From assembly GCF_030323025.1 (NCBI RefSeq), contig NZ_CP097329.1, positions 279,001 through 343,000 on the forward strand: 64,000 nt of DNA, given 5' to 3'. The notes beneath the pieces were generated by a model. The model had not been told where the DNA came from and did not search any database. It saw only the letters and a list, made by a program, of their open reading frames with translations. The DNA is from Pseudanabaena mucicola str. Chao 1806 (GTDB lineage Bacteria > Cyanobacteriota > Cyanobacteriia > Pseudanabaenales > Pseudanabaenaceae). Shown here piece after piece: positions 27,067 through 38,000 of the stretch (within the stretch, counting starts at the first letter, position 1; the number at the start of each line of letters is the position of its first letter). The position numbers and the translations under genes were made by a program.

Positions 27067-28419
27067 ATGACTGCTCACAAATATCACATCGTCACATTTG
27101 GCTGCCAAATGAACAAAGCTGACTCCGAACGCATGGCAGGCGTTTTGGAAGATATGGGCTATCAGTTGACCGAGGAAAGCGAAGAAGCCGACCTGATTTT
27201 ATACAACACTTGCAGCATTCGCGATAATGCCGAGCAAAAGGTTTATTCGTATCTAGGCAGACAAGCAAAGCGCAAACGTGAAAATCCTAACTTAACTTTA
27301 GTTGTTGCTGGTTGTGTCGCTCAACAAGAAGGGGAAGCCCTACTAAGACGAGTACCTGAGCTTGACCTCGTGATGGGTCCTCAGCATGTAAATCGCCTTG
27401 GTGATCTGCTATCACAGGTTTTTAATGGCAATCAGGTGGCGGCAACCGAAGAAGCCTATATCGAAGAAGATATCACTACACCTCGCCGCAATAGCACCGT
27501 ATCAGCTTGGGTCAATGTTATTTATGGTTGTAACGAGAACTGTACCTATTGCATCGTTCCCTCAGTGCGTGGACGCGAACAATCTCGCACCCCCGAAGTG
27601 ATTCGCAAGGAAATTGAGGGACTAGCATCTCAGGGTTACAAAGAAATTACCTTGCTTGGTCAAAATATTGATGCCTATGGACGCGACCTTCCCGCAGGTG
27701 GTATTGGTGCTGGTGTTGGCGGCAAGATTACCTTTACGGACTTGCTCTATTACGTCCACGATGTGGAGGGAATCGATCGCATTCGCTATGCCACCAGTCA
27801 CCCTCGCTACTTTAGTTCACGCCTCATTAAAGCTTGCGCCGAATTGCCCAAGGTTTGCGAACATTTTCATATTCCGTTCCAGTCAGGCGATAACGACATC
27901 CTTAAGGCAATGGCTCGCGGTTATACCCACGAACGTTACCGTCGCATTATCGATGATATTCGGGCGGTGATGCCCGATGCGGCAATTACTGCCGATGCGA
28001 TCGTTGCTTTCCCAGGGGAAACGGAGGAGCAGTTTGAGCGCACGGTGCAGCTAGTGAATGATATTGGTTTTGATTTGGTGAATACTGCCGCCTATTCGCC
28101 TCGTCCAGGAACCCCTGCGGCGGTTTGGGAAAATCAGTTGAGTGAGGAGATTAAAAGTGATCGCCTGCAACGCCTAAATCATGCCGTTAATCAAAATGCT
28201 GCTTTGCGATCGCAGCGTTATGCAGGAAGGATTGAGGAAATCATGATCGAAGGTACAAATCATAAAGATCCTCGTCAAGTAATGGGGCGTACCCGTACCA
28301 ATCGGATTGCTTTTGCTGAGAACACTACAGGTAAATTATTAACCGAACTAATAGGTCAAACAGTTTCCATAAAAATTACTGAGGTCAGACCTTTCAGTTT
28401 AACTGGTGTTATTTGCTAA
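27067..28419 (+). CDS. miaB: tRNA-2-methylthio-N6-dimethylallyladenosine synthase MiaB
   Basis: This 450-residue radical-SAM methylthiotransferase adds the 2-methylthio group to i6A37 in tRNAs reading UNN codons. The N-terminal cluster cysteines are Cys13 ([10 protein letters not shown]), Cys49 ([12 protein letters not shown]) and Cys83 (AGCVAQQ). The radical-SAM CxxxCxxC is at 155-162 ([22 protein letters not shown]). A C-terminal TRAM-like region follows. Length and motifs are normal. The tRNA-Lys gene lies 100 bases downstream. Confidence 0.95.
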   Translation: MTAHKYHIVTFGCQMNKADSERMAGVLEDMGYQLTEESEEADLILYNTCSIRDNAEQKVYSYLGRQAKRKRENPNLTLVVAGCVAQQEGEALLRRVPELDLVMGPQHVNRLGDLLSQVFNGNQVAATEEAYIEEDITTPRRNSTVSAWVNVIYGCNENCTYCIVPSVRGREQSRTPEVIRKEIEGLASQGYKEITLLGQNIDAYGRDLPAGGIGAGVGGKITFTDLLYYVHDVEGIDRIRYATSHPRYFSSRLIKACAELPKVCEHFHIPFQSGDNDILKAMARGYTHERYRRIIDDIRAVMPDAAITADAIVAFPGETEEQFERTVQLVNDIGFDLVNTAAYSPRPGTPAAVWENQLSEEIKSDRLQRLNHAVNQNAALRSQRYAGRIEEIMIEGTNHKDPRQVMGRTRTNRIAFAENTTGKLLTELIGQTVSIKITEVRPFSLTGVIC

Positions 28420-28520
28420 AGTCGTGTTAGACTAGCTAAGCGCGACAAAAACGGATGTATAAATACAGACGTACGCGCTTAGTGAATCTGGATAGGATTA
28501 CATCATACAACATAAGATAA

Positions 28521-28592
28521 GGGTCGCTAACTCAACGGTAGAGTACTCGGCTTTTAACCGATTAGTTCCGGGTTCGAATCCCGGGCGACCCA
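28521..28592 (+). tRNA. tRNA-Lys (anticodon TTT)
   Basis: The 72-nt cloverleaf has acceptor stem GGGTCGC/GCGACCC, anticodon loop CTTTTAA with TTT, and T-loop GGTTCGAATCC. No CCA is encoded. Confidence 0.95.
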
Positions 28593-28600
28593 TAAATTCG

Positions 28601-28641
28601 CCAAAAACTAGACCAGTGCTTAGCGCTGGTCTAGTTTTTGG
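28601..28641 (+). terminator. Terminator after tRNA-Lys
   Basis: The perfect hairpin CCAAAAACTAGACCAGTGCT with its complement is followed by T-rich sequence, nine bases after the tRNA. Confidence 0.85.
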
Positions 28642-28725
28642 TATAAAAATATTTTTTGCTACCGTGCAAAGTGTTGTCGTCTAAGCATTTGGTATTATAC
28701 CTTTGATAATAATGTGGTGTAGTTC

Positions 28726-29895
28726 ATGCATATTGCATGGTTAGGTAAAAAATCGCCTGCTTGTGGCAACGTGACATATAGTCGCGAAATTACAAATGCA
28801 TTACTCGATCGCGGACATCGTGTCAGCTTTATGCATTTTGCTCCTGAATCGGATCACGATAATCCAGATCATGAGGAATTGGACGAAAACTCTCAAGAAG
28901 CACAGGATGTCGCTTTACCATTCCTCTACAAATCCACAATTTATACTGTTCCATCATTGCGGGCAAATAAAATTCTGGTGGATTCCCTGCGATCACTAAA
29001 GCCCGATCTTATTCACGCTTCCCTTGCAATATCCCCACTAGATTTCCGCTTACCCGAAATTTGCGCTGAGCTAGATTTACCGCTTGTAGCAACCTTTCAC
29101 CAACCCTTTGACATCAAGCGTCGGAATCTTGCCTCTAGTACCCAGCAACTTACTTATCAAATCTATGCACCATCCCTAGCAGATTACAATCAAGTAATTA
29201 TTTTTTCTAATATTCAAAAGGAACTTCTCAATAAATTAGGTGTCCCCAATACCAGAATTTCGATTATTCCTAATGGTGTTGACAGCGATCGCTATTCCCC
29301 AGGCTCTTCAAATATTAAAGAAGAACTCAAGGCGGATGTGTTGTTTCTCTATCAAGGACGACTAGCTGCTGAGAAAAACGTGGAAGCATTACTCAAAGCA
29401 TGGCGCAAATGTCGAATGCCTGAAGGCTGTAAATTAGCGATCGTCGGTACAGGACCACTCTTGTCAGGATTAAAAGCTTTCTACGGTAATGATCCCAGCA
29501 TTGTCTGGATGGGTTATATTGCTGACGAACAAAGACGAATCGAGATCTTACGTGGTACAGATGTATTTATTTTGCCTTCACTCGTGGAAGGGTTGTCACT
29601 ATCTCTGCTAGAGGCAATGTCCTGTGGGGTAGCTTGCATTGCTACTGATGTAGGTGCTGATGGTGAGGTAATTGAGCATGGTGCTGGGATTATCCTTGAT
29701 TCTCATAAGGTGACTTCGCAACTTAGTACACTGTTGCCGCTATTTGTCGATCATCCTGAAATGGCAAAGATTATCGGGCTCAAGGCAAGACAAAGGGTAT
29801 TAGAGCGTTATACCTTAACTAAAAATATTGATCGCTTAGAAGAACTCTATGAGCAAACCATGAGCCAACAATGGGTTAGGATCAGTGCTTTCTAG
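28726..29895 (+). CDS. Glycosyltransferase family 4 protein
   Basis: This 389-residue GT-B fold enzyme has an N-terminal acceptor domain (start MHIAWLGKKSPACGNVTYSR) and a linker motif IPNGVDSDRY. The C-terminal nucleotide-sugar domain contains FLYQGRLAAEKNVEALLKAW, then ADVFILPS-like GTDVFILPSLVEGLSLSLLEAMSCGVACIATDVG. These are GT4 hallmarks, with Glu in the E-x7-E motif. The substrate is not predictable; exopolysaccharide or glycolipid synthesis is likely. The gene stands alone. Confidence 0.88.
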   Translation: MHIAWLGKKSPACGNVTYSREITNALLDRGHRVSFMHFAPESDHDNPDHEELDENSQEAQDVALPFLYKSTIYTVPSLRANKILVDSLRSLKPDLIHASLAISPLDFRLPEICAELDLPLVATFHQPFDIKRRNLASSTQQLTYQIYAPSLADYNQVIIFSNIQKELLNKLGVPNTRISIIPNGVDSDRYSPGSSNIKEELKADVLFLYQGRLAAEKNVEALLKAWRKCRMPEGCKLAIVGTGPLLSGLKAFYGNDPSIVWMGYIADEQRRIEILRGTDVFILPSLVEGLSLSLLEAMSCGVACIATDVGADGEVIEHGAGIILDSHKVTSQLSTLLPLFVDHPEMAKIIGLKARQRVLERYTLTKNIDRLEELYEQTMSQQWVRISAF

Positions 29896-30003
29896 TCTTT
29901 TCCGAGAGATCGATCCCCAATGGTGACTTTCTCAATGTTGATATATAACTTCTAAAGTTAACCCTCAAAATTAAATAGATAAATAGTCTGTAGAGGATTG
30001 TAG

Positions 30004-30624
30004 ATGGTTCGATATTTGCCCCTTTTAGTGGGGACACTGGGCGGCTTAGCGCTATTAGTCAATCGAATGGTGACATTAAACCTTACGACTAGCCAAGCAA
30101 GGGCTGATGCTTTAGGAATTTTATTGAGTGCAGTTTTGATTTTGATTGGGTTACTTTGGCAGCAAATACAGCCGAAACCACCTGATGCTGTGACTTTAGT
30201 TGGTGATGAAGGCTTTGAAATTGAGGCTGCTTTACCCAAAGCGGTGAAAACAGAATTGGCTTGGGCTTCCCATATATTGCTCACTAATACGGTGACGAAA
30301 GTAGTAGTTATTTATTATGATCGCCAAACGATCCTTCGCAGAGGCATTTTAGGAAAAAGTAAGCAGGTCAATCTTGGCACGATCGCGGAACGGGTGATCA
30401 AAACTCAGAAGCCAGTGTATCTAGTCAAACTTGAGCTTTATCCTGGGCGCGTCGAGTTTGATTATTTGCCCGAAAATACACAGGGCGTAATTGTGCAACC
30501 TCTAGGCGAAAAAGGAGTCATGGTATTAGGGGCAAATATTCCCCGTAGCTATACTAAACAAGACGAAAATTGGGTAACAGCGATCGCTGATAAGCTCGCC
30601 TATAATCTCGAACAACATCGCTAA
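30004..30624 (+). CDS. Cofactor assembly of complex C subunit B (CCB family)
   Basis: This 206-residue protein has two N-terminal membrane segments (LPLLVGTLGGLALLVNRM and ALGILLSAVLILIGLLW). The soluble domain resembles CCB2/CCB4-type factors that attach heme c-i to cytochrome b6 of the b6f complex. The motif VTLVGDEGFEIEAALP and the ending YTKQDENWVTAIADKL fit the family. The assignment rests on pattern memory. Confidence 0.78.
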   Translation: MVRYLPLLVGTLGGLALLVNRMVTLNLTTSQARADALGILLSAVLILIGLLWQQIQPKPPDAVTLVGDEGFEIEAALPKAVKTELAWASHILLTNTVTKVVVIYYDRQTILRRGILGKSKQVNLGTIAERVIKTQKPVYLVKLELYPGRVEFDYLPENTQGVIVQPLGEKGVMVLGANIPRSYTKQDENWVTAIADKLAYNLEQHR

Positions 30625-30657
30625 GGCAGTTACTGTCGAATACGGTAACTGCCTTAG
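30621..30657 (+). terminator. Terminator after the CCB-type gene
   Basis: The hairpin CTAAGGCAGTTAC...GTAACTGCCTTAG overlaps the stop codon and lies just before the next gene. Confidence 0.8.
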
Positions 30658-30692
30658 ATAAAAACTAACCATTCAAACTATCTACAATCATT

Positions 30693-31319
30693 GTGCTAAA
30701 ACGAATTTTTGTAACCCTTACTCTGTCATCATTACTTACTACTAGCGCATATTTACTATCACTTAATTTCACCAAAGCGATCGCCCAAGAAATTAGTGAA
30801 ACTACACCAAGTAAACCCGAAACATCAATAACAACCGTAATTTCGCCAGAAAAACGCACTTTAATTAAAGAGCTACTAGAAATCACGGAATCCAGCAAAA
30901 ATGCTAATCAAGTTATGGAATCCATGGTTCGCTCAGAATTGCCCAAAATGGTATCGACCATTTTAAAGGCTGTTCCTGCGCTCAATAGCGATCGCCCCGA
31001 AGTGCAAAAACAATTTAGTGACATCGTGTCACGGATGGCTGTCAAATATCGCGATCGCGTAATTAAACAAATCGACATCAATCAACTGATCGAGCAAGTT
31101 TCCTATCCCATCTATGACAAGTATTTTACGGAATCAGAACTGCGCGATATTATTGGATTTTATAAGTCTCCAACGGGAAAAAAAGCCATCAATGTCCTGC
31201 CTCAGATTATGGTTGACTCGATGAGTCGCACCAATGATATTTTGCTACCGAAAATGTCGCGTATTATGACCGAAATCATTTCCGAAGAGCTGTTGAATAC
31301 TTTGCCCAAGCAAAAGTGA
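30693..31319 (+). CDS. DUF2059 domain protein, exported
   Basis: This 208-residue protein has an N-terminal signal peptide (IFVTLTLSSLLTTSAYLLSLNFTKAIAQ, probable cleavage after AIA-Q). The DUF2059 region contains YPIYDKYFTESELRDIIGFYKSPTGKKAI. Function unknown; likely periplasmic. It stands alone between terminators and DUF4330. Confidence 0.85.
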   Translation: MLKRIFVTLTLSSLLTTSAYLLSLNFTKAIAQEISETTPSKPETSITTVISPEKRTLIKELLEITESSKNANQVMESMVRSELPKMVSTILKAVPALNSDRPEVQKQFSDIVSRMAVKYRDRVIKQIDINQLIEQVSYPIYDKYFTESELRDIIGFYKSPTGKKAINVLPQIMVDSMSRTNDILLPKMSRIMTEIISEELLNTLPKQK

Positions 31320-31451
31320 AATTGGGTAACATCGCTGTGAGGATCTGCACAGATTCAATTTGCCTTTATACTGTAATGCTGATGGTGTTTATTCACTGCC
31401 TTACTATTTAATCTTTAAAACTATTTCAACCGTTACATTCAGCAAATACGC

Positions 31452-31973
31452 ATGGCAATTTTAGATCGGCAAGGTCGTTTATTTGGCAAACTTAGCATTC
31501 TGGACATTGGAGCGATCGCCACAATCCTGATCGTCCTCATAGGCTTAATCGTAGTCCCTGGCAACAACGGTAGTTCGATCGCCCAAATGCTAACTGCTGA
31601 AAACAAAACCGTCCAAGTAGATATGAATGTGCGCGGTCTCAGTGCTACGAATCCCCAAAACCTGATTAAAATTGGCGATAAAATCAATATCATCATTCGC
31701 AATCAGCCACGCGGCGAAGTCACCATCAAAAAAGTCAGTATCTCCACCCCCCAAGTTGTTGCTGCTAAAGCAGACGGTTCTCCAGTGATCTTTGATGACC
31801 CTCGTGCTGTGTCCACCTCTCAATCTGACCTAGCACTCACCCTCGAAGCCACCGCTAGAGTAACCAATGATGGCGTGGTATTCGGCAATGAAAAGGTCAA
31901 AGTCGGCACATCAATTGACATCGAAGGACCTAAATATCTGATTCGTGGTAGTGCCATGGCAGTAAGGTACTAA
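31452..31973 (+). CDS. DUF4330 family membrane-anchored protein
   Basis: This 173-residue protein begins MAILDRQGRLFGKLSILDIGAIATI, the DUF4330 start, and has one membrane segment (IATILIVLIGLIVVPG). A beta-rich extracytoplasmic domain follows. The family is widespread in cyanobacteria and of unknown function. Confidence 0.85.
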   Translation: MAILDRQGRLFGKLSILDIGAIATILIVLIGLIVVPGNNGSSIAQMLTAENKTVQVDMNVRGLSATNPQNLIKIGDKINIIIRNQPRGEVTIKKVSISTPQVVAAKADGSPVIFDDPRAVSTSQSDLALTLEATARVTNDGVVFGNEKVKVGTSIDIEGPKYLIRGSAMAVRY

Positions 31974-32052
31974 TTTTTTAATTCCATGATTAATTAATGA
32001 ATTACCGATCATCTGTTACCAATTACCAATCACTAATTACCAATTACCGATA

Positions 32053-33795
32053 ATGCAACCCCCATTTCCTCAAGGTTTTGTTCTTAAAGGTCGCTATGCT
32101 ATCCGTTCAACAATTGGACAGGGTGGTATGGGGCGTACCTACTTAGCGCAAGACCTAGAGCGCTTTAATGAAACCTGTGTACTCAAGGAGTTTATTCCTC
32201 CCCAAGATTCACTAGAGGTATCGGAAAAAGCAAAGGAATTATTTCGACGCGAAGCATCGGTACTTTACCAAATCCGCCATCCTCAAGTACCAGAGTTTCG
32301 CGCTACCTTTGAGTCTGAGGGCAGATTGCTGCTAGTACAGGACTATGTAGAAGGCAAGAATTATCGGAACTTACTCCTCGATCGCCTAAAATCTGGTCAA
32401 ACTTTTTCTGAGAATGAAGTTTTTGCCCTATTGCAAATGCTTTTACCAGTATTAAGCTATCTACATAATCACAATATTATTCACCGTGATATCTCTCCTG
32501 AAAACTTGATGTTGCGATCGCTGGATAATTTGCCTGTGCTAATTGATTTTGGAGTTGTCCAAGAAACAAACGCTAAGCTCAACTCCCAAATGGGTATCCC
32601 CTCTTCCACAGTTGCTGGTAAAGCTGGTTATGCACCACCTGAGCAGTTACAGTCAGGCAATGCCTATGCGAATAGTGACCTATATGCCCTCGCCGTAACT
32701 TCCATTGTATTGATGACGGGTCGCGAACCATCGGAACTATTTGATAGCATCAATCTCGCATGGAATTGGCAGCAGTACGCTAATGTCAATCCAGCCTTTG
32801 CTAGAGTCATCAATCAAATGCTGAGCTATAAACCCGCCAATCGCTATCGATCGGCGGATGAGGTTATGCAGGCTCTACAAATTGCTCAAGCATCTTTCTC
32901 TGGAGCAAAGACCTATGTGGTTGGACGACCAGTGCCAGCCAATGTCGCCGCCTCGATCCCCCAGCGTACTGTCCTAGCCGGAGCCAATAATCGCACTTCC
33001 GTTAATTACGGAAGTAATGCTCCTAATCGCATTAATGAATCTAATAAAGGTGGTGGTGTGAATTGGTTTGTTGGGATTCTGATTATCTTAGTTGCTGGGA
33101 TTGGCTCTTGGGCAGTCACTTCCTTCTTTTTTAGCCGTAACCGTCTGACCAATCCGACGGAAACAGCGATTACTTCGCCAACTAATGCCACAGGCGATCC
33201 CACTGTTACTAACGTTAAACTTGACCTGAGTGATAATGAAGGTATAAATCGCAAATCGATTAGCGATAAGATTGTGGCAGGTAAAATCGTGAATGTTCGC
33301 CTTACTGGAGAAAGAGATGATTTTTTGACCGTATCTCTTACCAATGGCGATAACTTGCAAATGACTATTGAAAATGCAGATCAAGTCAGCTTAGATAGTG
33401 CAGCCAAAGATAATAAAACAGGATTTTGGGAGGGTAGATTGCCCAAATCTGGTACTTACTACATCAAGATCAAAACTACTAGCCCTCAGGAAACTACCTA
33501 CAATCTAGAGGTAACTCGTAAAGTCATGCCAAAGCCGCAAGCAACCCCAACCAAAAAGACCACACCCACTCCTACGGCTAAACCAACTACTACAGCCACA
33601 CCTACCGAATCACCAACCATCAGTCCCTCACCCGATCCATTAAATAGTCCTAGAGCAACCGAGTCTCCGAGAGATACGGCTTCTCCTACCCCTATTACAG
33701 AACCAACGCGATCGCCATCTCCACCTATTACCACAGAGCCTGCACCTGAACCAAGGCAACCCATCTCTACTCCTAAAAACCCCAACATCTTCTAA
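32053..33795 (+). CDS. Membrane-bound Ser/Thr protein kinase
   Basis: This 580-residue Hanks-type kinase has a Gly-loop GQGGMG (22-27), catalytic Lys45 in VLKEF, HRDISPEN (144-151), DFG (165-167) and an APPEQ activation-segment motif. One membrane segment follows near residues 335-360 (VGILIILVAGIGSWAVTSFFF). An extracytoplasmic region and a long Pro/Thr/Ser-rich tail follow. The target is unknown. A reverse-strand open frame across the low-complexity tail is a shadow. Confidence 0.92.
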   Translation: MQPPFPQGFVLKGRYAIRSTIGQGGMGRTYLAQDLERFNETCVLKEFIPPQDSLEVSEKAKELFRREASVLYQIRHPQVPEFRATFESEGRLLLVQDYVEGKNYRNLLLDRLKSGQTFSENEVFALLQMLLPVLSYLHNHNIIHRDISPENLMLRSLDNLPVLIDFGVVQETNAKLNSQMGIPSSTVAGKAGYAPPEQLQSGNAYANSDLYALAVTSIVLMTGREPSELFDSINLAWNWQQYANVNPAFARVINQMLSYKPANRYRSADEVMQALQIAQASFSGAKTYVVGRPVPANVAASIPQRTVLAGANNRTSVNYGSNAPNRINESNKGGGVNWFVGILIILVAGIGSWAVTSFFFSRNRLTNPTETAITSPTNATGDPTVTNVKLDLSDNEGINRKSISDKIVAGKIVNVRLTGERDDFLTVSLTNGDNLQMTIENADQVSLDSAAKDNKTGFWEGRLPKSGTYYIKIKTTSPQETTYNLEVTRKVMPKPQATPTKKTTPTPTAKPTTTATPTESPTISPSPDPLNSPRATESPRDTASPTPITEPTRSPSPPITTEPAPEPRQPISTPKNPNIF

Positions 33796-33811
33796 TCCAT
33801 TTTCTTATTTA

Positions 33812-34249
33812 ATGCAAACCGTAGAAATTAAATTCAACAAGCTACATCCTGATGCACAGATCCCTAGCTATGCTCATGTTGGTGATGCTGGGGCTGACGT
33901 ATATTCAGTAGCGGAAGTTACTCTACAGCCAAGTGATCGCGCGGCAATTCCCACGGGTTTGGCTGTAGATATCCCCCTTGGTTATGAAATTCAAGTACGT
34001 CCTAAAAGTGGATTAGCTTTGAAACATGGCATTACCGTTTTGAATTCCCCTGGCACTGTTGATGCAGGTTATCGTGGTGAGATTCAAGTCATTGTGATTA
34101 ATCTGGGGAAAGAAGTCTATACTTTCGCTAAGGGACAAAAGATTGCTCAATTAGTTCTAAAATCTGTAATTCAAGCTCAATTTATCGAAGGAGAACTAGG
34201 AACCAGCGATCGAGGTGATGGTGGCTTCGGCAGTACGGGAATCACCTAA
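33812..34249 (+). CDS. dut: dUTP diphosphatase
   Basis: This 145-residue trimeric dUTPase hydrolyses dUTP to dUMP and limits uracil in DNA. All five motifs are visible: GDAGADVYS, RPKSGLALKHGI, GTVDAGYRGEI, GQKIAQLVL and the C-terminal RGDGGFGSTG. It starts 16 bases after the kinase gene, so they may be cotranscribed. Confidence 0.95.
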   Translation: MQTVEIKFNKLHPDAQIPSYAHVGDAGADVYSVAEVTLQPSDRAAIPTGLAVDIPLGYEIQVRPKSGLALKHGITVLNSPGTVDAGYRGEIQVIVINLGKEVYTFAKGQKIAQLVLKSVIQAQFIEGELGTSDRGDGGFGSTGIT

Positions 34250-34263
34250 ATTCTGTATGTTTT

Positions 34264-34376
34264 TAGGACTTACGCATTGGGTAAATTTGGCTAACTTACA
34301 GTCGATTGAGGCTTTGAGTAACTTAGGACTTACGCAATAGCCCATAATTTATTACAGGGCTATTGCGTAAGTCCTA
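34264..34376. repeat. Family A repeats: half copy and complete copy A3
   Basis: A single TAGGACTTACGCATTGGGTA end lies at 34264. A complete 53-bp element at 34324-34376 has TAGGACTTACGCAATAGCCC and its complement. The remainder of the 34250-34551 gap has no gene. Confidence 0.78.
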
Positions 34377-34465
34377 TAACATTTAGAGAGGATTTCGCTC
34401 AGCCATCGGTGTAAGCTAACTAAGCGAAACCGAAGATATAATTTTTATTTGAACTATCCATATTT

Positions 34466-34496
34466 TTTGAAAGTAGCGCTTCGCGCCACTTTCAAA
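34466..34496. repeat. Hairpin with GCGCTTCGCGC core
   Basis: The arms TTTGAAAGT and ACTTTCAAA flank AGCGCTTCGCGCC. It lies downstream of the cyclic-nucleotide-binding gene on the minus strand and may terminate it. Confidence 0.6.
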
Positions 34497-34551
34497 TATA
34501 TTCCTAGCTCTTAAGTAAGCACAAAGTGCTGTAAATTCAAGTAGCTTTAAA

Positions 34552-35016
34552 TTATTGCTTGGAAGCTTTCAAGGCATTAAGCAGATCATTCTGTTTATTT
34601 AATTGATCGTTTTGGCTACGGATGCGTCGTGATAATAGGCGGATAATATTAACAGCTATGTCAGGAGTCTCATCGATTGCCTCATACAACTGCTGCTGTG
34701 TAAGCACAAGGCAATCACAGTTCGAGATCGCAGTTACTGAAGCTGATCGCGGCTCGGCATCGAATAGCGACATTTCCCCAAAGCAACTACCCTTATCTAA
34801 AATTGCCAAATCCTTATCGCCAATATGTACCCGCACCTTACCCGCAACCACAATATATAGCGATCTCCCCTCCTGCCCTTGGGCAAAAATCAATTTACTC
34901 GATGGGTACGAGACCTCATTCATAATTGAAGCTAAACGTACCAAAAAATCGTCACGTAACTCCTTGAAGATCGGAACACCTCTTACTAATAACAAACGCT
35001 CAATACTGGTTAGCAT
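34552..35016 (-). CDS. Cyclic nucleotide-binding domain protein
   Basis: This 154-residue protein is essentially one cNMP-binding beta-barrel: IFAQGQEGRSLYIVVAGKVRVH, then GSCFGEMSLFDAEPRSASVTAIS, the phosphate-binding cassette with Glu and Arg. A short helical tail contains ALKASKQ. No DNA-binding domain is present. It starts three bases after the preceding membrane-HEAT gene ends, so both should be one transcript. It probably senses cAMP or cGMP for that partner. Confidence 0.9.
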   Translation of the reverse strand: MLTSIERLLLVRGVPIFKELRDDFLVRLASIMNEVSYPSSKLIFAQGQEGRSLYIVVAGKVRVHIGDKDLAILDKGSCFGEMSLFDAEPRSASVTAISNCDCLVLTQQQLYEAIDETPDIAVNIIRLLSRRIRSQNDQLNKQNDLLNALKASKQ

Positions 35017-35019
35017 TAT

Positions 35020-38000
35020 TTAAGACTCCCCATAACCGCGTGTTTTGCCTTCGCTCATTCTGGCTCTAATCTCTGTATCTATGTCATCACTCTCTTGAGA
35101 ATTATCACGTAGATTCATAATGGATTTACCATTATTTTGAAAATAGTAGGAAATAGCCCTTGCTTGAGCCAAAACTAAGGGATCACGATCTTTTAATAGC
35201 CGAGGTAAAATTTTGACTAGTGATCGCGGTGAAGCCATCTGCAAATAAGCAATTACAGCTTCCCTGACAAATCCTGTTGGATGATCTAAACCCTTTAATA
35301 TTGCCTCAGTAGGTAAACTCCAGAATTGAGTCCTTGCCATATGAAAGCAGCAAGCTAATGTCCAATCAGACAAACAATAGCTTAAATCTACGAGCTGATG
35401 GAGACGATTCATGGGAGTCAAGGGCTTATATGGATGAATCGTTGCCAGGATGCTCAACTTATCGGATATGGCGCGATTGTCCACTATATACAATAAAATT
35501 TGCTTAATACTCAGGTCAACAGTGTTATCTAAGATTTCCATACCGCGAGCAAGACTACTTTTCGTACCAGAAATGATGTTAAAAGATGCAGCCTGAATTG
35601 CTGATGGCGGATACAGCAATTTCATAAGTAAGAAAATGCGTTCTAAGCTGTCAATTGCCTCATGTTGCAAAGCCTCAAACAATAGCTCTGTTTCTGGGGT
35701 CTCAAATTGGCTGAGTGCAATGTCCTCAATCGCTGACCAAGCCTCAGTTATCACTCCCAACTCTTGGATCACGATTTTTTCAATTCCACTCCGTCCGATC
35801 AATTCAAGAATTGCTTCAATGCCTTGATCTTGCGGTATACGAATCAAAGTACGCAAAATTTGTCGTCGATGTTTGCCCCAAGACTTAGATAAATTGCTAG
35901 CAAGGACAGAAATAGAAGCTTGCGTCCCAATTTCTCCGAGAATATCCCATGCTTGGATTCGCACATTTATAGGACTGCGATCATTATGGGCAAGCTCTAT
36001 TAATGAACTAATCCCATCATCACCAAGATTAACTAAAGCTTGATAGGCAGACTTATGAGTAGACTTATAGTGCAAACCACGAATAATCGATGGGAAATAT
36101 TCACTTGTGCGCGTCGCTGCGATCGCCCTTAGCAAAGCACAACGAACCTCAATCGATGGATCTTGTAATAATTGCGGGACATAAAAGCGTAAAGACTGCA
36201 TAAAAGCCGCTTCGGCTAGGGCTCGACAACCTAACACCCTTTCAGACTGTGACGAGCTAGTGATCATATGTCGCAAAGTATTTGTTGCTTCGGCAACCTG
36301 TGACGAAGCTCCGAGACGCATCATCAATGCTACAGCTGTACTACGAATAATTGGATTTTGTTCAGGGCTTAAATAGGTACGCAGACTATCAATATCACAA
36401 TTCTTTTCATCGGCTAGCAATATATAACGCAAACACAAAGCTTGTACCTGAGGTGAATAGTTGGAAGACTGCATGACTTCATTGATATAGGGCAAATACT
36501 TAGGTTCAGGATTTTCTAACATCGCCTCAATACTCTGAGCCTGCAATTCGGATGACATCTGCGAAAGCATAGGAGCAAGGGATTCACCCACAGCTTGGGG
36601 CACAATTTGTGTTAAGAGTTCAATACAAACTGACTGTTCGATTTGAGTCTCGGCTCTAGTTATGGATTCTGACAATGCGCGTCGCAGTTCACGAGTATCA
36701 ACCGTAAATAGACTAAATTGTCCCCGCTCTACACTTTGGATTAATAGTTCTAAATATCCTCTTCTCAATAACCAAATCACCATCATCCAGATCAAGGCAA
36801 CAATCACAATTACTACTGCAAACCAATGGGAAGTAATTTCCGTTTCAATCCCTCCTTTTTTAAAAATTTCGCCAAAAATCCAGATCAAAATTCCTGCGCC
36901 GCCAGTTGCTAATGGGTCGGCGATACCCCGCACGAAAGATTGAATCTGACTCCGAAATTGATCAGGAATGGCTTGAAATAAGGTGGGTGCAGTTGCTGCC
37001 ACAATTGTAAAACGAAATAATTCATCAAAAAACTTCAGAACTACAAATCCAGCAAGTAGTCCAAAGGGTGCTAATCCAGCTAATATGCCTGTAATGACAA
37101 TTCCAATAGGCGGCATTAAAACCGCAAAAAATATGCCAATACGCTCAATAATGCGGCTGGAGCCAAAAAGTTGCAGTGCTAGCTTAAAAACCCCCATAAT
37201 GCCGCCGAAAATGCCTAAAAATCTGCCGATCGCTTCTTCAGTTTTTAGATTAATTTCTAGTTGCGTCTGATATTGAAACTCAATCATGAAAAACAAGATT
37301 TGGGCAGCAATAAAGAATCCAAAGAGCAACCAGACGTACTTGAGCAAATTGCCCTGTAGAGAACGCGCAGAAATTTCGCTATCTTCGTCAATGTTATAGA
37401 CAGAATTAGGAAAGGCTTGACGATAGCGAGTACTTAAATAAAATAGTAAAGAGGAGCCAATTAAAAGCATCACAGAGGTGGCAAGGGTCATATTGGGGAC
37501 TCCCCACAAACTCACCAAAAATGGGTAGGAAAATCCTCCTACTATTTCGGCAACGATAATGCCTGTGGTAATCAGGGGGAAGGCACGCTTAATTTCGCGA
37601 ATATTAAATAGCTGATTTGCTGCAATGTCATTATTAATATTGCTAAGTACATAGATGCCTTCCACCCATAGGCGAATCCCAAATACGGATGCCATATATA
37701 AATACGATCCCTTGTGCATCAGCCCTATCCACACCAGTGGCAAGGGCAAGGCTAATAGGCAAGAGATCCCCAGCATCACCCACCGCAAAGGAAACAGTTT
37801 TTGCAGCCATGAATAAAAAATGCCAAAGGCAGTTACCACAAAGGCAGTGGCTATATATATCCAAGTCAGATTTTCGGCTTTATAAGCTTCGAGAAATAGG
37901 GTGGAGCTAGAATACTCCAGCCATACTGCTCCAATCGATGTTGCACAATAAAATAAAAACATCAACAATGTGCGTTCAGCTTCATCTGGACGCAGATTGA

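Noticed and set aside
33006-33788. Reverse-strand open frames across the kinase gene tail
   Set aside because: They mirror the Pro/Thr-rich low-complexity coding region and the membrane segment.
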